Shown here piece after piece: positions 1 to 8,278 of a DNA stretch of 34,338 bases. Position 1 is the first letter of the stretch. Each line of letters begins with the position of its first letter. The stretch is from an uncultured Anaerotignum sp. Lineage in GTDB: Bacteria > Bacillota > Clostridia > Lachnospirales > Anaerotignaceae. Location of the stretch: the NCBI RefSeq assembly GCF_905212195.1, contig NZ_CAJMDQ010000015.1, positions 1-34,338 of the forward strand. The letters run 5' to 3'. Made by a program: the position numbers and the translations under genes. The notes below the pieces were generated by a model. It was not told the origin of the DNA and made no database searches. It saw only the letters and a list, made by a program, of their open reading frames with translations.

Positions 1-156
1 TGTGGGCTCCGCCGCCGATACTTGTCCCGGCAAAATCTCCCGCATGGCAAAAGCCGCGCCGCCCATGGGCCAGAGCACAGGCAGCGCCAGCAAAAACACA
101 CAAACGCCCAGCAGATTCCGGCGCAGGAGCCGTTTATCCTTTTCTTTCTTCCCCAT
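1..156 (-). CDS. N-terminal fragment of an unknown membrane-anchored or secreted protein
   Basis: Only the first 52 codons are in the window; the gene runs off the left edge. The start is the ATG at 156-154, preceded by a perfect AGGAGG (170-165) with an 8-base spacer. The protein opens with a basic stretch (MGKKEKDKRLLRRN) followed by a hydrophobic segment at about residues 15-37 that reads as a signal peptide or membrane anchor, ending in a small-residue region (SAAEP) that could hold a cleavage site. Nothing visible identifies the family. It points the same way as the pot operon but is separated from it by the hairpin at 222-249, so it is probably transcribed separately. Confidence 0.7.
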   Translation of the reverse strand, partial: MGKKEKDKRLLRRNLLGVCVFLLALPVLWPMGGAAFAMREILPGQVSAAEPT

Positions 157-214
157 GGGCGTAACCTCCTTTCGGTCTGCAAATAGTTTATGCGGACAGA
201 AAAGAGGATAGAAC

Positions 215-255
215 GAAAAAAGCGGAAATACCTGTTAAGGTACTTCCGCCTTTTT
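215..255 (-). terminator. Terminator of the pot operon, probably bidirectional
   Basis: GCGGAA (222-227) pairs with TTCCGC (244-249) and TACC (229-232) with GGTA (239-242). The stem is flanked by an A-run (215-221) and a T-run (251-256), so it has terminator form on both strands. On the minus strand it directly follows the stop codon of the 130-aa gene. Confidence 0.8.
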
Positions 256-647
256 TAAAAACTAATTTCTTTTTTATTGACGATGCTGAGATATTCCCCC
301 ATGCAGCAGCCCATGACCACCACATTGCAGGTGAAATATTCCCAGTTTCCATCTTTGTATTCCACAACCGCGCCGGAGAGGAAGCTATTCACTTTCCGCT
401 TACTGTCCTCGGCGTTTGTCTTGGGAAAGAGGGAAACAAATTCCTCCAGCGTACCGGAAAAAGCGATTTCCTTGGGCAGCTGCGCGCCGCCAGTCATGAG
501 CCAGCTTTCAATCTGACGGGCAGAGAGCATATGCCCTGCTTCCCCGCCGGCTGCCAGCCACGCTTTCTGGGCTTCTTCGCTGCCGGAAAGGCAGACCAGA
601 ATCTCTTTTCCTTCTTTACGCAGGATGTCCAAAGCATTCTGTAACAT
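255..647 (-). CDS. Hypothetical 130-aa protein, last gene of the pot operon
   Basis: I do not recognise this protein. It starts at the ATG at 647 behind AGGAGG-type bases (660-655), 26 bases after the potD stop, and ends in the operon terminator, so it is probably co-transcribed with the polyamine transporter. It is 130 aa, mixed alpha/beta in character, with no signal peptide. Near residues 108-118 there is a hydrophobic VVVMGCCMG segment with two adjacent cysteines. Residues 25-65 are rich in Ala, Gly, Ser and Glu. A role in polyamine metabolism is suggested only by position; the protein could equally be a genus-specific passenger. Confidence 0.75.
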   Translation of the reverse strand: MLQNALDILRKEGKEILVCLSGSEEAQKAWLAAGGEAGHMLSARQIESWLMTGGAQLPKEIAFSGTLEEFVSLFPKTNAEDSKRKVNSFLSGAVVEYKDGNWEYFTCNVVVMGCCMGEYLSIVNKKEISF

Positions 648-673
648 CCGTTTCCCTCCTTATCTTTTCTTCA

Positions 674-1756
674 TTACTTTGTTGCTTTTACTTTGATCCA
701 CAGTTCAGCCAGTTCTTTTTTCAGCACCTGGTTGTCTACGAAAACTTCGTCTTTTTCATAGCCGGCACGAGGCAGGTATGCTTCGTTATCTGCGAACAGG
801 CCGCCTTCGCCGCTCAGTTCATCCAGAACTTCCTGGTTGGAAGAAGCATAGCCAACGTATTCGCTGTTGCCCAGAGATGCTTCATATGTCAGCACGTAGT
901 TGATGAATTCGTGTGCCAGTTTGGGGTTTTCTGCGTTTGCAGGGATAACCATCGCATCGCTCCACAGGTTTGTACCTTCTGTAGGCATCCAGAAGCTCAT
1001 GTCGGGGTTTTCTTCCAGAATGGTTGTAGCGTCACCGCTGTAAACAACTGCGATGTCTTTTGTGCCGTTGATCATGCCGTCGATAACTTCGTCAGTTACA
1101 TAAACGGGTTCCATAGTGTTGTTCATATCCAGCAGCCACTGATAAGCTTCCTGAATTTCATCCTGATTGTCTGTGTTCATGGAGTAGCCCAGTGCTTTGA
1201 AGGCCATCATGAAGGAGTCACGTTCGGAGTCATACACATAGATTTTGCCTTTGTAATCTGTGTTGTGCAGGATGTTGTAGCCCTGTTCTTCTACAACGGC
1301 AGGGTCTACGTTATTGTGGTTGTAAACGATACCTACACTGCCCCAGAAGTAAGGTACGGAGTATGTGTTGTCGGGGTCATAAGGCAGATTTTTTACGCCT
1401 TCTGCCAGGTTGGAGATATTAGGGATCAGGGACAGATCCAGTTCCTGCAGCATGCCTTCTTTGATCAGTCTTTCGATCATGTAATCGGAAGGAACCAGCA
1501 CGTCATAGGAATCCCCTGCCTGCAGTTTTGTGTACATAGTTTCGTTGGAGTCGAAGTATTCCACGATAACCTTTACGCCGAATTCTTTTTCAAAATTGGA
1601 AATCAGGTCTTCGCCCATGTATTCGCCCCAGTTGTAGAGCTTCAGGGTATCGGAGCCATATTTTTCCACTGCATCTGCGGAAGATGCACCGCTGCCGCCG
1701 CCGCAGCCTGCCAGCAGCATTACGCTTGCAAGAGCCATAGCAATTAATTTTTTCAT
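674..1756 (-). CDS. potD: Spermidine/putrescine ABC transporter, substrate-binding lipoprotein PotD
   Basis: This is the extracellular polyamine-binding component of the PotABCD importer. The 360-aa protein begins with a lipoprotein signal peptide; the lipobox is LLAGC with Cys18 as the lipidated residue, followed by a Gly/Ser linker. Family-typical PotD sequence follows (LKLYNWGEYM near residue 38, then an FDSNETMYTKL segment and a YDVLVPSDYM segment), and the length is normal for the family. The start ATG overlaps the potC stop by four bases (ATGA), showing translational coupling. Whether it prefers spermidine or putrescine cannot be read from the sequence. Confidence 0.95.
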   Translation of the reverse strand: MKKLIAMALASVMLLAGCGGGSGASSADAVEKYGSDTLKLYNWGEYMGEDLISNFEKEFGVKVIVEYFDSNETMYTKLQAGDSYDVLVPSDYMIERLIKEGMLQELDLSLIPNISNLAEGVKNLPYDPDNTYSVPYFWGSVGIVYNHNNVDPAVVEEQGYNILHNTDYKGKIYVYDSERDSFMMAFKALGYSMNTDNQDEIQEAYQWLLDMNNTMEPVYVTDEVIDGMINGTKDIAVVYSGDATTILEENPDMSFWMPTEGTNLWSDAMVIPANAENPKLAHEFINYVLTYEASLGNSEYVGYASSNQEVLDELSGEGGLFADNEAYLPRAGYEKDEVFVDNQVLKKELAELWIKVKATK

Positions 1757-2547
1757 ACCTTTTTTCTCCTTTTCTCTTTGATGATGGGTACTACGTTGAC
1801 AACGATCAACACAACCGTGATGATGGCAATGACCAATGTGGACAATGCGTTGATGGAAGGGTTGACACGCTTACTCATGGTATACACCAAAATAGAAATA
1901 TTGTTCACACCATTGCCGGTGACGAAATAAGAAATGATGAAATCGTCAAAGCTCATGGTGAAAGCAATCAGAGCGCCGGAAACGATACCGGGCATGATCT
2001 GGGGCACAATGACCTTTGTCAATGCCTGCAAAGGTGTTGCACCCAGATCCAGTGCCGCGTCCGCCAGGTTAGGGTCCAAAGACCGCAGTTTCGGGGAAAC
2101 GGACAGGATAACATAAGGCGTACAGAACATAATGTGCGCCAGCAGCAGTGTAGTGAAGCCTTTATTGATGCCCAGCGCACTGAAGAACATCAGAAGGCCG
2201 ATGGCTGTTACGATTTCCGGGTTCATAATGGGCAAGTTGTTCACCTGTTCCACCACGTTGCGGAGGGCTTTCCGTGAACGGGAAAGACCGATGGCAGCCA
2301 ATGTACCTGCCACTGTGGAAATGATGGTTGCCAGAATGGCAATGACGATGGTATAAACCACCGACTGCATCATGGCGCTGTCAGAAAACATCTTTTCATA
2401 CCACCGCAGTGAAAAACCGCTGAACTTTGTCAGGGAGCGGGAGTCATTAAAGGAAAAGACGATGATATACAGTATGGGCAGATAGAAGAATAACGCCGTG
2501 ATGCCCAAAATAAGTTTGGCGCCGATTCTGTGTCTTTTTTCTTCCAC
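1753..2547 (-). CDS. potC: Spermidine/putrescine ABC transporter permease PotC
   Basis: Inner-membrane permease of the polyamine importer, 264 aa, with about six hydrophobic segments. The EAA loop that docks on the ATPase is visible near residues 161-180 (DAALDLGATPLQALTKV, then PQIMPG). The gene uses a GTG start (2547-2545), three bases after the potB stop, with a purine-rich AAGGGGGG as ribosome site. It overlaps potD by four bases. Order and spacing are those of a standard potABCD operon. Confidence 0.94.
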   Translation of the reverse strand: MEEKRHRIGAKLILGITALFFYLPILYIIVFSFNDSRSLTKFSGFSLRWYEKMFSDSAMMQSVVYTIVIAILATIISTVAGTLAAIGLSRSRKALRNVVEQVNNLPIMNPEIVTAIGLLMFFSALGINKGFTTLLLAHIMFCTPYVILSVSPKLRSLDPNLADAALDLGATPLQALTKVIVPQIMPGIVSGALIAFTMSFDDFIISYFVTGNGVNNISILVYTMSKRVNPSINALSTLVIAIITVVLIVVNVVPIIKEKRRKKV

Positions 2548-2550
2548 GGC

Positions 2551-3390
2551 TTATTCCCCCCTTCCGTTTGCTGCCGGGTCTGTGTCTACTTTTCTGGTCA
2601 GATACATGGAAATCATGATGATGACTGCCATGATCAAAGAGATGGCACTGCCGAAGTTCCAGTCGCCGCTGGTAAGGAACTGGGTTTCGATGACGTTACC
2701 GATAAGGACATACTGTCCGCCGCCCAGCAGTTTGGGAATGAAGAAGCTGGACACCGCAGGCAGGAATACCAGTGTGATGCCGCTGAGAACGCCGGGCAGG
2801 CTCAAAGGCAGTGTCACACGCAGGAAGCACTGCATACGGTTTGCGCCCAGGTCGCTGGCTGCTTCCAGCAGGCTCTTATCCATTTTCGCCAGAGAGGTAT
2901 GAATCTGCAAAATCATAAAAGGAATGAAGTTATAGACCATACCCAATACCACAGCGAATGTGGTATACATCATTTTGAAAGGCCCGATGCCGAACAGCCC
3001 CAAAAAGCTGTTCAAAAGACCATCGTCCTGCAAAATGCCCACCCATGCGTAAGTACGCACCAGCATATTGATCCATGTGGGCAGTGTAATCATGAGAATC
3101 CAGAACATCTTGCTTTTTTCCGGGCCAGTTGCGATGGCATAGGCAATGGGATAGCCCAGAAGGACGCAGATGATGGTGGTGAATATTGCAATAATCAGGG
3201 AGCGCTTCAATACATCCAGGAATACGGCATCACTGAAGAATCTGCCGAAGTTTTCCAGTGTGAAGCGGAAGGTGGTCACATCGTTGCCCTCTTTGGTGAA
3301 CGCATACAGCAAAATCATCAGCATGGGCACAACGATCATAATGGCAATCCAGACCACGTAAGGATATACCATACTGCGAAACTGTCGCAT
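2551..3390 (-). CDS. potB: Spermidine/putrescine ABC transporter permease PotB
   Basis: The second membrane permease, 279 aa, with six predicted membrane spans and an EAA loop near residues 175-195 (EAASDLGANRMQCFLRV, then LPLSLPG). It starts at the ATG at 3390 behind AGGAGG, 17 bases after the potA stop. PotB and PotC form the heterodimeric channel served by the PotA ATPase. Sequence, length and position all agree. Confidence 0.94.
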   Translation of the reverse strand: MRQFRSMVYPYVVWIAIMIVVPMLMILLYAFTKEGNDVTTFRFTLENFGRFFSDAVFLDVLKRSLIIAIFTTIICVLLGYPIAYAIATGPEKSKMFWILMITLPTWINMLVRTYAWVGILQDDGLLNSFLGLFGIGPFKMMYTTFAVVLGMVYNFIPFMILQIHTSLAKMDKSLLEAASDLGANRMQCFLRVTLPLSLPGVLSGITLVFLPAVSSFFIPKLLGGGQYVLIGNVIETQFLTSGDWNFGSAISLIMAVIIMISMYLTRKVDTDPAANGRGE

Positions 3391-3407
3391 TTTTCCGCCT
3401 CCTTTCC

Positions 3408-4979
3408 TTACTGCTCTCTGGACATGATATGAATGTCTTCGGGTTCAAAGATGAGGCCAACTTCTTCCCCTACTTCATGTTTGTCCGTGGTATCTACCTT
3501 ATATTCATACCCCTTGGTGGCGAAGGTTACATCGTAAATGCCGGGGGTGATGTTTTCGGGATCGAAGTCATATTTGACGTCGGTGATTTCAACAGGCATA
3601 TCGTCTTCCAAGGAAAATGCCACAGCGTTTGCCCATGTTTTCAGGTCTGTATCCAAAGCGATGGATTCCTGAATTTCGTCTACCTTCTTGAAGAAGTTCA
3701 CAGCGAAGATATATTCTTCGTTTTCTTCACTGGTGACACGGTTTTCATCCTTCACGATCATGTTCACCGTTACGGATGTACCAGCTGCTGTGGAGAAAGT
3801 TACGGGGTAAGTGCCGTTTTCCTTTTTGATGTTGTACTTCACTTCTTTGATGGAAATAAGCTCGTCCTCATCGGGGTTCCACGCCTGCGCGTCGGCACGG
3901 GCGATGATGGTAGCTTCATCCAGTTCTTCTACGTCGTCCACATCCAGATAGAAGTCGTTGGCAGACATTTTTTCGTTTGCTGCTTCGTTGAATACAGGCT
4001 GGTCATTGGATACCTGCATTTTTACGGTGATTTCTGTACCCACTTTTGTTTCCACCATGGTTTCATAGTGTACGCCTTTGAACAGTACGGATTTGACAAC
4101 GCCTTTGAGCTTGCCCTGTTCTCTGGGTACAATATCCAGGTCTTCGGGACGAATAACAACGTCCACCACTTCGTTTTTATCAAAGCCGTCGTCCACGCAG
4201 TCAAATTTTCTGCCTTCAAACATAACTTTGTAATCATCCAGCATAACACCTTCGATGATGTTACTTTCGCCGATGAAGTTTGCAACGAATTCATTGACAG
4301 GTTCGTTGTAAATATCTGTAGGGCTGCCGATCTGCTGGATTTCCCCGTCTTTCATAACAACGATCTTGTCGGACATTGTCAGGGCTTCTTCCTGGTCGTG
4401 GGTAACAAAAATGAATGTGATGCCCACTTCCTGCTGGATTTTTTTCAGTTCGTGCTGCATTTCCTGACGAAGTTTCAAGTCCAGTGCGCCCAGAGGTTCG
4501 TCCAGAAGCAGTACGCTGGGTTCGTTTACCAATGCTCTTGCAATGGCAACACGCTGCTGCTGACCGCCGGACATTTCTGTTACGTTCTTATCAGCGAAAT
4601 CTTCCAGATTCACCAGTTTCAGCATACGTTTTACTTTCTGTTCGATGATGTCTTTGGGTTCTTTTTTGATTTTCAGACCAAAGGCAATGTTGTTGTATAC
4701 GTTCATGTGAGGGAACAGGGCGTATTTCTGGAATACGGTGTTGATTTCCCGTTTATAAGGAGGGATTTTGCTGATGTCCTCTCCATCAAACAGAACTGTG
4801 CCCTCGTTTGGTGTCAGGAAACCACCCAGAATACGCAGCAGTGTGGTTTTCCCGCAGCCGCTGGGGCCCAGCAGTGTCACAAACTCATTTTCATAGATGT
4901 CCAGATTGACACCTTTCAGTACCAGTTTGCCGTCAAATTCCTTGACGATATTTTTAAACTGAATCAGTTTCTTTTTCAT
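3408..4979 (-). CDS. potA: Polyamine transporter ATPase PotA with an enlarged, interrupted C-terminal domain
   Basis: ATP-hydrolysing subunit of the polyamine importer. The ABC core is complete: Walker A GPSGCGKTT (38-46), signature MSGGQQQR (136-143), Walker B VLLLDEP (156-162) and the switch His194. The TOBE domain begins normally at about 272 (VVDVVIRPEDLDIVP) and its closing strand, EVGEEVGLIFEPEDIH, lies at 502-517. Between them are about 180 extra residues, making the protein 523 aa where the family is usually about 350-380. The extra part holds two similar units of about 70 residues (roughly 342-409 and 422-494), each ending in an Ig-like G-x-Y-x-VTF strand pattern. The frame is open throughout with no sign of frameshift. 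It starts at the ATG at 4979 behind GGAG, 30 bases after the regulator gene. Confidence 0.95.
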   Translation of the reverse strand: MKKKLIQFKNIVKEFDGKLVLKGVNLDIYENEFVTLLGPSGCGKTTLLRILGGFLTPNEGTVLFDGEDISKIPPYKREINTVFQKYALFPHMNVYNNIAFGLKIKKEPKDIIEQKVKRMLKLVNLEDFADKNVTEMSGGQQQRVAIARALVNEPSVLLLDEPLGALDLKLRQEMQHELKKIQQEVGITFIFVTHDQEEALTMSDKIVVMKDGEIQQIGSPTDIYNEPVNEFVANFIGESNIIEGVMLDDYKVMFEGRKFDCVDDGFDKNEVVDVVIRPEDLDIVPREQGKLKGVVKSVLFKGVHYETMVETKVGTEITVKMQVSNDQPVFNEAANEKMSANDFYLDVDDVEELDEATIIARADAQAWNPDEDELISIKEVKYNIKKENGTYPVTFSTAAGTSVTVNMIVKDENRVTSEENEEYIFAVNFFKKVDEIQESIALDTDLKTWANAVAFSLEDDMPVEITDVKYDFDPENITPGIYDVTFATKGYEYKVDTTDKHEVGEEVGLIFEPEDIHIMSREQ

Positions 4980-5009
4980 CGGCGGCTACTCCTTTTTCTT
5001 GTCACTTTT

Positions 5010-5543
5010 TCAGAACAGCGGCGGTGTGGAAACCCAGATGACCTTTGCCGTTGTTTTTTTCTCATTTTTCAGGTAATGGCGGTTCTTGCCGGAGAGATAG
5101 AATGTTTCCCCTTTGTGGATCACATGGCTCTCCTCGCCGCAGACCAGCGTCACGCAGCCCTCCGCCACATAGCCGAATTCCTCACCGCTGTGGGGGTCCA
5201 TCACAAAGGATTCCCCGCCCTGAGGCAATTCCACCATGATCGGTTCCATTTCGTTTTTCTGTGTATTGGGTACAATCCAATGCACCGTATAATTTTCCCG
5301 CTCATCCACAAAAAAGTCCTTTTTGTGGAAAACGATCTGCTCCTCCTTGTCTTCCCGGAAAAATTCCGAAAGACTGCTGCCCAATGCCTCTACGATGTCG
5401 TTGAGGGTGGCAATGGAAGGAGAGGTCAGATTTCGCTCCATCTGGGAGAGAAATCCCTTTGTCAGCTCACTGCGGCTGGCCAGTTCTTCCAGCGTCAGAC
5501 CCTTCTGGATTCTGAGCTGTTTGATCTTGTGGCCGATATCCAT
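5010..5543 (-). CDS. XRE-type HTH plus cupin transcriptional regulator of the pot operon
   Basis: A 177-aa regulator with an N-terminal lambda-repressor-type HTH (about residues 1-60, IKQLRIQKGLTLEELASRSELTKGFLSQMER) and a C-terminal small-molecule-binding cupin barrel (about 100-175). This PuuR-like architecture commonly controls polyamine uptake or catabolism. It is the first gene of the pot operon, so it probably regulates itself and the transporter, with a polyamine as a possible ligand (inference). A GTG nine bases further upstream is in frame, but GAGG sits at the right distance from the ATG at 5543 and overlaps that GTG, so I chose the ATG. Confidence 0.9.
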   Translation of the reverse strand: MDIGHKIKQLRIQKGLTLEELASRSELTKGFLSQMERNLTSPSIATLNDIVEALGSSLSEFFREDKEEQIVFHKKDFFVDERENYTVHWIVPNTQKNEMEPIMVELPQGGESFVMDPHSGEEFGYVAEGCVTLVCGEESHVIHKGETFYLSGKNRHYLKNEKKTTAKVIWVSTPPLF

Positions 5544-5567
5544 AAATAACACCTCGTTGTGTAGAAA

Positions 5568-5672
5568 TACTAAACTTTCTGATTATTTTTACGAAACCTA
5601 AATCATTATACATCTTTTGTCATGAAAAGCAAGAGAAAATAAACAAAAAATTTCATTTATTAAACTTTTTGA
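5568..5672. promoter_or_regulatory. Pair of 15-bp direct repeats flanking the pot promoter, candidate operator
   Basis: TACTAAACTTTCTGA (5568-5582) and TATTAAACTTTTTGA (5658-5672) differ at two of 15 positions. They lie on either side of the pot promoter, one in the leader and one upstream of the -35. This layout suits binding by the XRE/cupin regulator. It is inferred from sequence only. Confidence 0.4.
5605..5632 (-). promoter_or_regulatory. Sigma-A promoter of the XRE-pot operon
   Basis: On the minus strand, -35 TTGCTT (5632-5627), a 16-base spacer and a consensus -10 TATAAT (5610-5605). The predicted start lies about 55 bases upstream of the regulator's ATG. Confidence 0.7.
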
Positions 5673-6174
5673 CATTTTGCGGCAAAAAGCCCTTCCAAAA
5701 GAAACCAAAATTGTACGGTTCTACGGCAGCTGGAAAACCCAGACTTTACGCAGATTTTACAGAAACTAAAAGGAGCCGGAAGTTTTCCAATACCAAACGA
5801 AAATATCAGAATTTCTAAACCCCATTTTCCCCAAAAAACTGTCTTTGCACTGTCCCTTCGGGCACGCTGGACAGCAGAAAGAAAAATACTCATGAAAAAA
5901 AATCAGCAAATCCACTGTTTTTTTCTGTATTGATGAAAATACAATCTATTTTTATATGCAAAATCACATGTTTTTTTATACATACAATTTGTTTTGCGTG
6001 AATTTCGCACAAAAAAACCATGATTTTTCATGTATAAAAAGCCATACACTCCATGTCCGCCACCCATTGACAAACAAGCGTCTGATGTGGTTTCATAAGT
6101 ATCAAATCTATTCCACAGATTGATACAAAAGAGAATGTTTATGATGAATGTAAGACACAAAGGAGGAAACAAGT
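5673..6174. other. AT-rich intergenic region upstream of the first aminotransferase gene
   Basis: No convincing gene. Open frames on the minus strand here (5660-5893, 5903-6172) lack ribosome sites and recognisable protein. Near the right end an inverted repeat, GTATCAAATCT (6099-6109) and AGATTGATAC (6117-6126), forms a hairpin or operator ahead of the 6175 gene. A TTGACA occurs at 6067-6072, but no good -10 follows at normal spacing, so I leave the promoter unassigned. Confidence 0.5.
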
Positions 6175-7359
6175 ATGGTGCGTTATGCGAAAAGAATGGA
6201 ACAATTGACTAATTCCGATATCGGCGATCTGCTGAAACTGATTGCAAGACCCGATATTATTTCCTTCGCAGGCGGTCTGCCCGCAGCAGAACTGTTTCCC
6301 GTAGACCAGCTCCGTCAGGCGTGCGACGCTGTCATGGAGGAAATGGGGAAAGTAGCCTGTCAGTATTCTTCTACAGAAGGCTTCCCTGCACTGCGGGAAA
6401 AAATCGCTGAGCGAATGAAAGCGAAAAATAATATTGAAACGGATGCGGACCATATTCTGGTGACCAGCGGTTCTCAGCAGGGTCTGGATTTCTCCGCCCG
6501 TGTATTTGTAGATAAAGGCGACGTGATCCTGATGGAAAGCCCCTCCTATCTGGGTGCCATCAATGCTTTCAAAGCATGTGAACCTACCTTTATGGAAGTA
6601 CCTACAGACGAAGACGGTATGGTGATGGAAGAACTGGAAAAAATCCTGGCAACCACACCGAACGTAAAGATGATCTATGTCATCCCCGATTTCCAGAACC
6701 CCACCGGCAGAACATGGACACTGGAACGCCGTCACAAATTCATGGAAATCATCAATAAATATGAAATCCCCGTAATCGAAGATAACCCTTACGGCGAACT
6801 GCGTTTTGAAAACGAAAACATGCCCGCTCTGAAATCTCTGGATACCAAAGGGCTGGTTGTATTCTTAGGTACCTTCTCCAAGATTCTGGTACCTGGCTAT
6901 CGTCTGGGCTGGGTTTGCGCTTCCGACGAAATCCTGTCTATGTTTAACTTCATCAAACAGGGTGCGGACTTGCAGACACCTACCGTTACTCAGCTGGAAG
7001 CCAACAAATATATGGAAATGTTCGATTTGGACAAACATGTTGACACCATCCGCGAACTGTACAAACACAGACGCGACGTGATGATGAAAACCATGGAAGA
7101 AACATTCCCCAAAGAAGCAAAATTCACACACCCCGACGGCGGTCTGTTCACATGGGTAGAACTGCCTGAATACATCGACACCCGTAAAATGGCACTGCAG
7201 TGTCTGGAAAAGAAAGTTGCCTATGTTCCCGGCGGCTCCTTCTTCCCTAACGGCGGTCATGAAAACTGCTTCCGTATGAACTATTCCTGCATGCCTGACG
7301 ACAAAATCGTAGAAGGCGTCAAAGCCATTGCAGAAGTCATCAAAGCAAACTTGAAATAA
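6175..7359 (+). CDS. PLP-dependent aminotransferase, class I/II (Aro8/LysN type), copy 1
   Basis: A 394-aa fold-type I aminotransferase of the COG1167 type (aromatic/2-aminoadipate family) without the N-terminal GntR domain of MocR regulators. Visible PLP-site residues are Asn175 (PDFQNPTG), Asp203 and Tyr206 (EDNPYGELRF), the Schiff-base Lys236 (FSKILVPGYRLGW) and the substrate-carboxylate Arg367 (CFRMNYS). It starts at the ATG at 6175 behind AAGGAGG. It is about 73 % identical over its full, gap-free length to the gene at 8370. The true amino donor and 2-oxo acid cannot be told from sequence. Two terminators follow, so it is monocistronic. Confidence 0.9.
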   Translation: MVRYAKRMEQLTNSDIGDLLKLIARPDIISFAGGLPAAELFPVDQLRQACDAVMEEMGKVACQYSSTEGFPALREKIAERMKAKNNIETDADHILVTSGSQQGLDFSARVFVDKGDVILMESPSYLGAINAFKACEPTFMEVPTDEDGMVMEELEKILATTPNVKMIYVIPDFQNPTGRTWTLERRHKFMEIINKYEIPVIEDNPYGELRFENENMPALKSLDTKGLVVFLGTFSKILVPGYRLGWVCASDEILSMFNFIKQGADLQTPTVTQLEANKYMEMFDLDKHVDTIRELYKHRRDVMMKTMEETFPKEAKFTHPDGGLFTWVELPEYIDTRKMALQCLEKKVAYVPGGSFFPNGGHENCFRMNYSCMPDDKIVEGVKAIAEVIKANLK

Positions 7360-7384
7360 TCTATCTCCTATTAAAGGATACACT

Positions 7385-7422
7385 AAGTCCTCCGCTGTGC
7401 CGCATACAGCGAAGGACTTTTC
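7385..7422 (+). terminator. Terminator after aminotransferase copy 1
   Basis: AAGTCCTCCGCTGT (7385-7398) pairs with ACAGCGAAGGACTT (7405-7418) with one mismatch, followed by a short T-run. Confidence 0.75.
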
Positions 7423-7434
7423 GTGTATAGCCTC

Positions 7435-7474
7435 GGCTGCTGCCCCTTCCCCTTTGGGCAGCGGCTATTTTTTT
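7435..7474 (+). terminator. Second, tandem terminator
   Basis: GCTGCTGCCC (7436-7445) pairs with GGGCAGCGGC (7456-7465), including one G-U pair, and is followed by a seven-T run at 7468-7474. It backs up the terminator 20 bases upstream. Confidence 0.65.
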
Positions 7475-7483
7475 GCATCTACG

Positions 7484-7512
7484 TTGTTTCTGGCCGCCTC
7501 CCGTGTTAAAAT
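7484..7512 (+). promoter_or_regulatory. Extended -10 promoter of the small membrane protein gene
   Basis: TTGTTT (7484-7489), a 17-base spacer and TAAAAT (7507-7512), with a TG dinucleotide at 7504-7505 giving an extended -10. Confidence 0.55.
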
Positions 7513-7548
7513 ACAGAAAATCACACTTATTTTTAAGGAGGCTTTGCT

Positions 7549-7953
7549 ATGGGACCCTCAAAACGCATCCAACAATATCGAAAACCCCTGCTGATCGGCA
7601 TGGTCCTGTTCAGCTGTATCGTGGGCGGCTGCCTGTTCCCCATCGTCAACTGCAACCCGGAAAACCCCGTGGAAACAAGTCTGGTCATGAAAACCATCAT
7701 CCTGTTGTCTGTTTTCATATTTTATACAGAACTGGGCATGCTCCAAGCAGCCCTGTTTCCCAATGGCTCCATAGGCTTTGCGGCAGCCCTGAATCTGGGG
7801 ATGACGGTGCTTGGGCTCATTTTCCGCTATCTGCTGGAATACGGGGAAGTTTCCAACACCTATAACTTCACTGCCGCCAATGTGGCACTGCATTTGTTTG
7901 CCCTGACCATTTTGCCCCTGATGACCTATATTTCCCGAAAACAAAAATCCTGA
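7549..7953 (+). CDS. Hypothetical small integral membrane protein
   Basis: A 134-aa protein with about four hydrophobic segments (near residues 13-32, 46-66, 75-95 and 108-126) and a basic C-terminus (SRKQKS). It starts at the ATG at 7549 behind AAGGAGG, and has its own promoter and terminator, so it looks like a real single-gene unit. I do not recognise the family and see no catalytic motif. It sits between the two aminotransferase genes on the same strand, but the terminators on both sides argue against an operon. Confidence 0.8.
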   Translation: MGPSKRIQQYRKPLLIGMVLFSCIVGGCLFPIVNCNPENPVETSLVMKTIILLSVFIFYTELGMLQAALFPNGSIGFAAALNLGMTVLGLIFRYLLEYGEVSNTYNFTAANVALHLFALTILPLMTYISRKQKS

Positions 7954-7964
7954 TTGCATTCCAA

Positions 7965-7998
7965 AAGCTTTCTGCCTTCTGGGCAGAAGGCTTTTTTT
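7965..7998 (+). terminator. Terminator after the small membrane protein gene
   Basis: An AAGCTTTCTGCC arm (from 7965) pairs with GGCAGAAGGCTT (7982-7993) across a short loop, followed by a run of Ts to 7998. Confidence 0.8.
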
Positions 7999-8220
7999 GC
8001 GAAAAAGGCAAAAGCTGTTATTTTTTTCGCAATCTTTTTTCCCTCTCTTGGACTCTTTTAGGTCAAAAACACCCTTTTCATAAGAACTGTATAAAAAAAC
8101 ATACAATGTGACAAAAACTATTTCCCTTAAAACCTGATGCACAGGCGAAAACGTGAAGAAATTCATCTTTTTCCCAATTCTTTTGAGCAAAAATTAATAG
8201 CTTTCTTTTGAAAGTTCCCA

Positions 8221-8249
8221 TTGACTTTGTGTATTATTTGTGTTTTAAT
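8221..8249 (+). promoter_or_regulatory. Extended -10 promoter of aminotransferase copy 2
   Basis: TTGACT (8221-8226), a 17-base spacer and TTTAAT (8244-8249) with TG at 8241-8242. This gives a leader of about 115 bases before the gene. Confidence 0.65.
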
Positions 8250-8278
8250 AAAGAAAAGGGGTTATTTTTTAGTAATTT

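Noticed and set aside
3429..5549. Long plus-strand open frame opposite potA and the regulator gene
   Set aside because: It is the antisense shadow of strongly biased coding sequence, rich in Phe, His, Val and Cys, with no ribosome site. The minus-strand proteins are unambiguous.
5660..6172. Two minus-strand open frames upstream of the first aminotransferase gene
   Set aside because: No ribosome sites, biased towards Phe and Lys as expected from AT-rich non-coding DNA, and no recognisable protein features.
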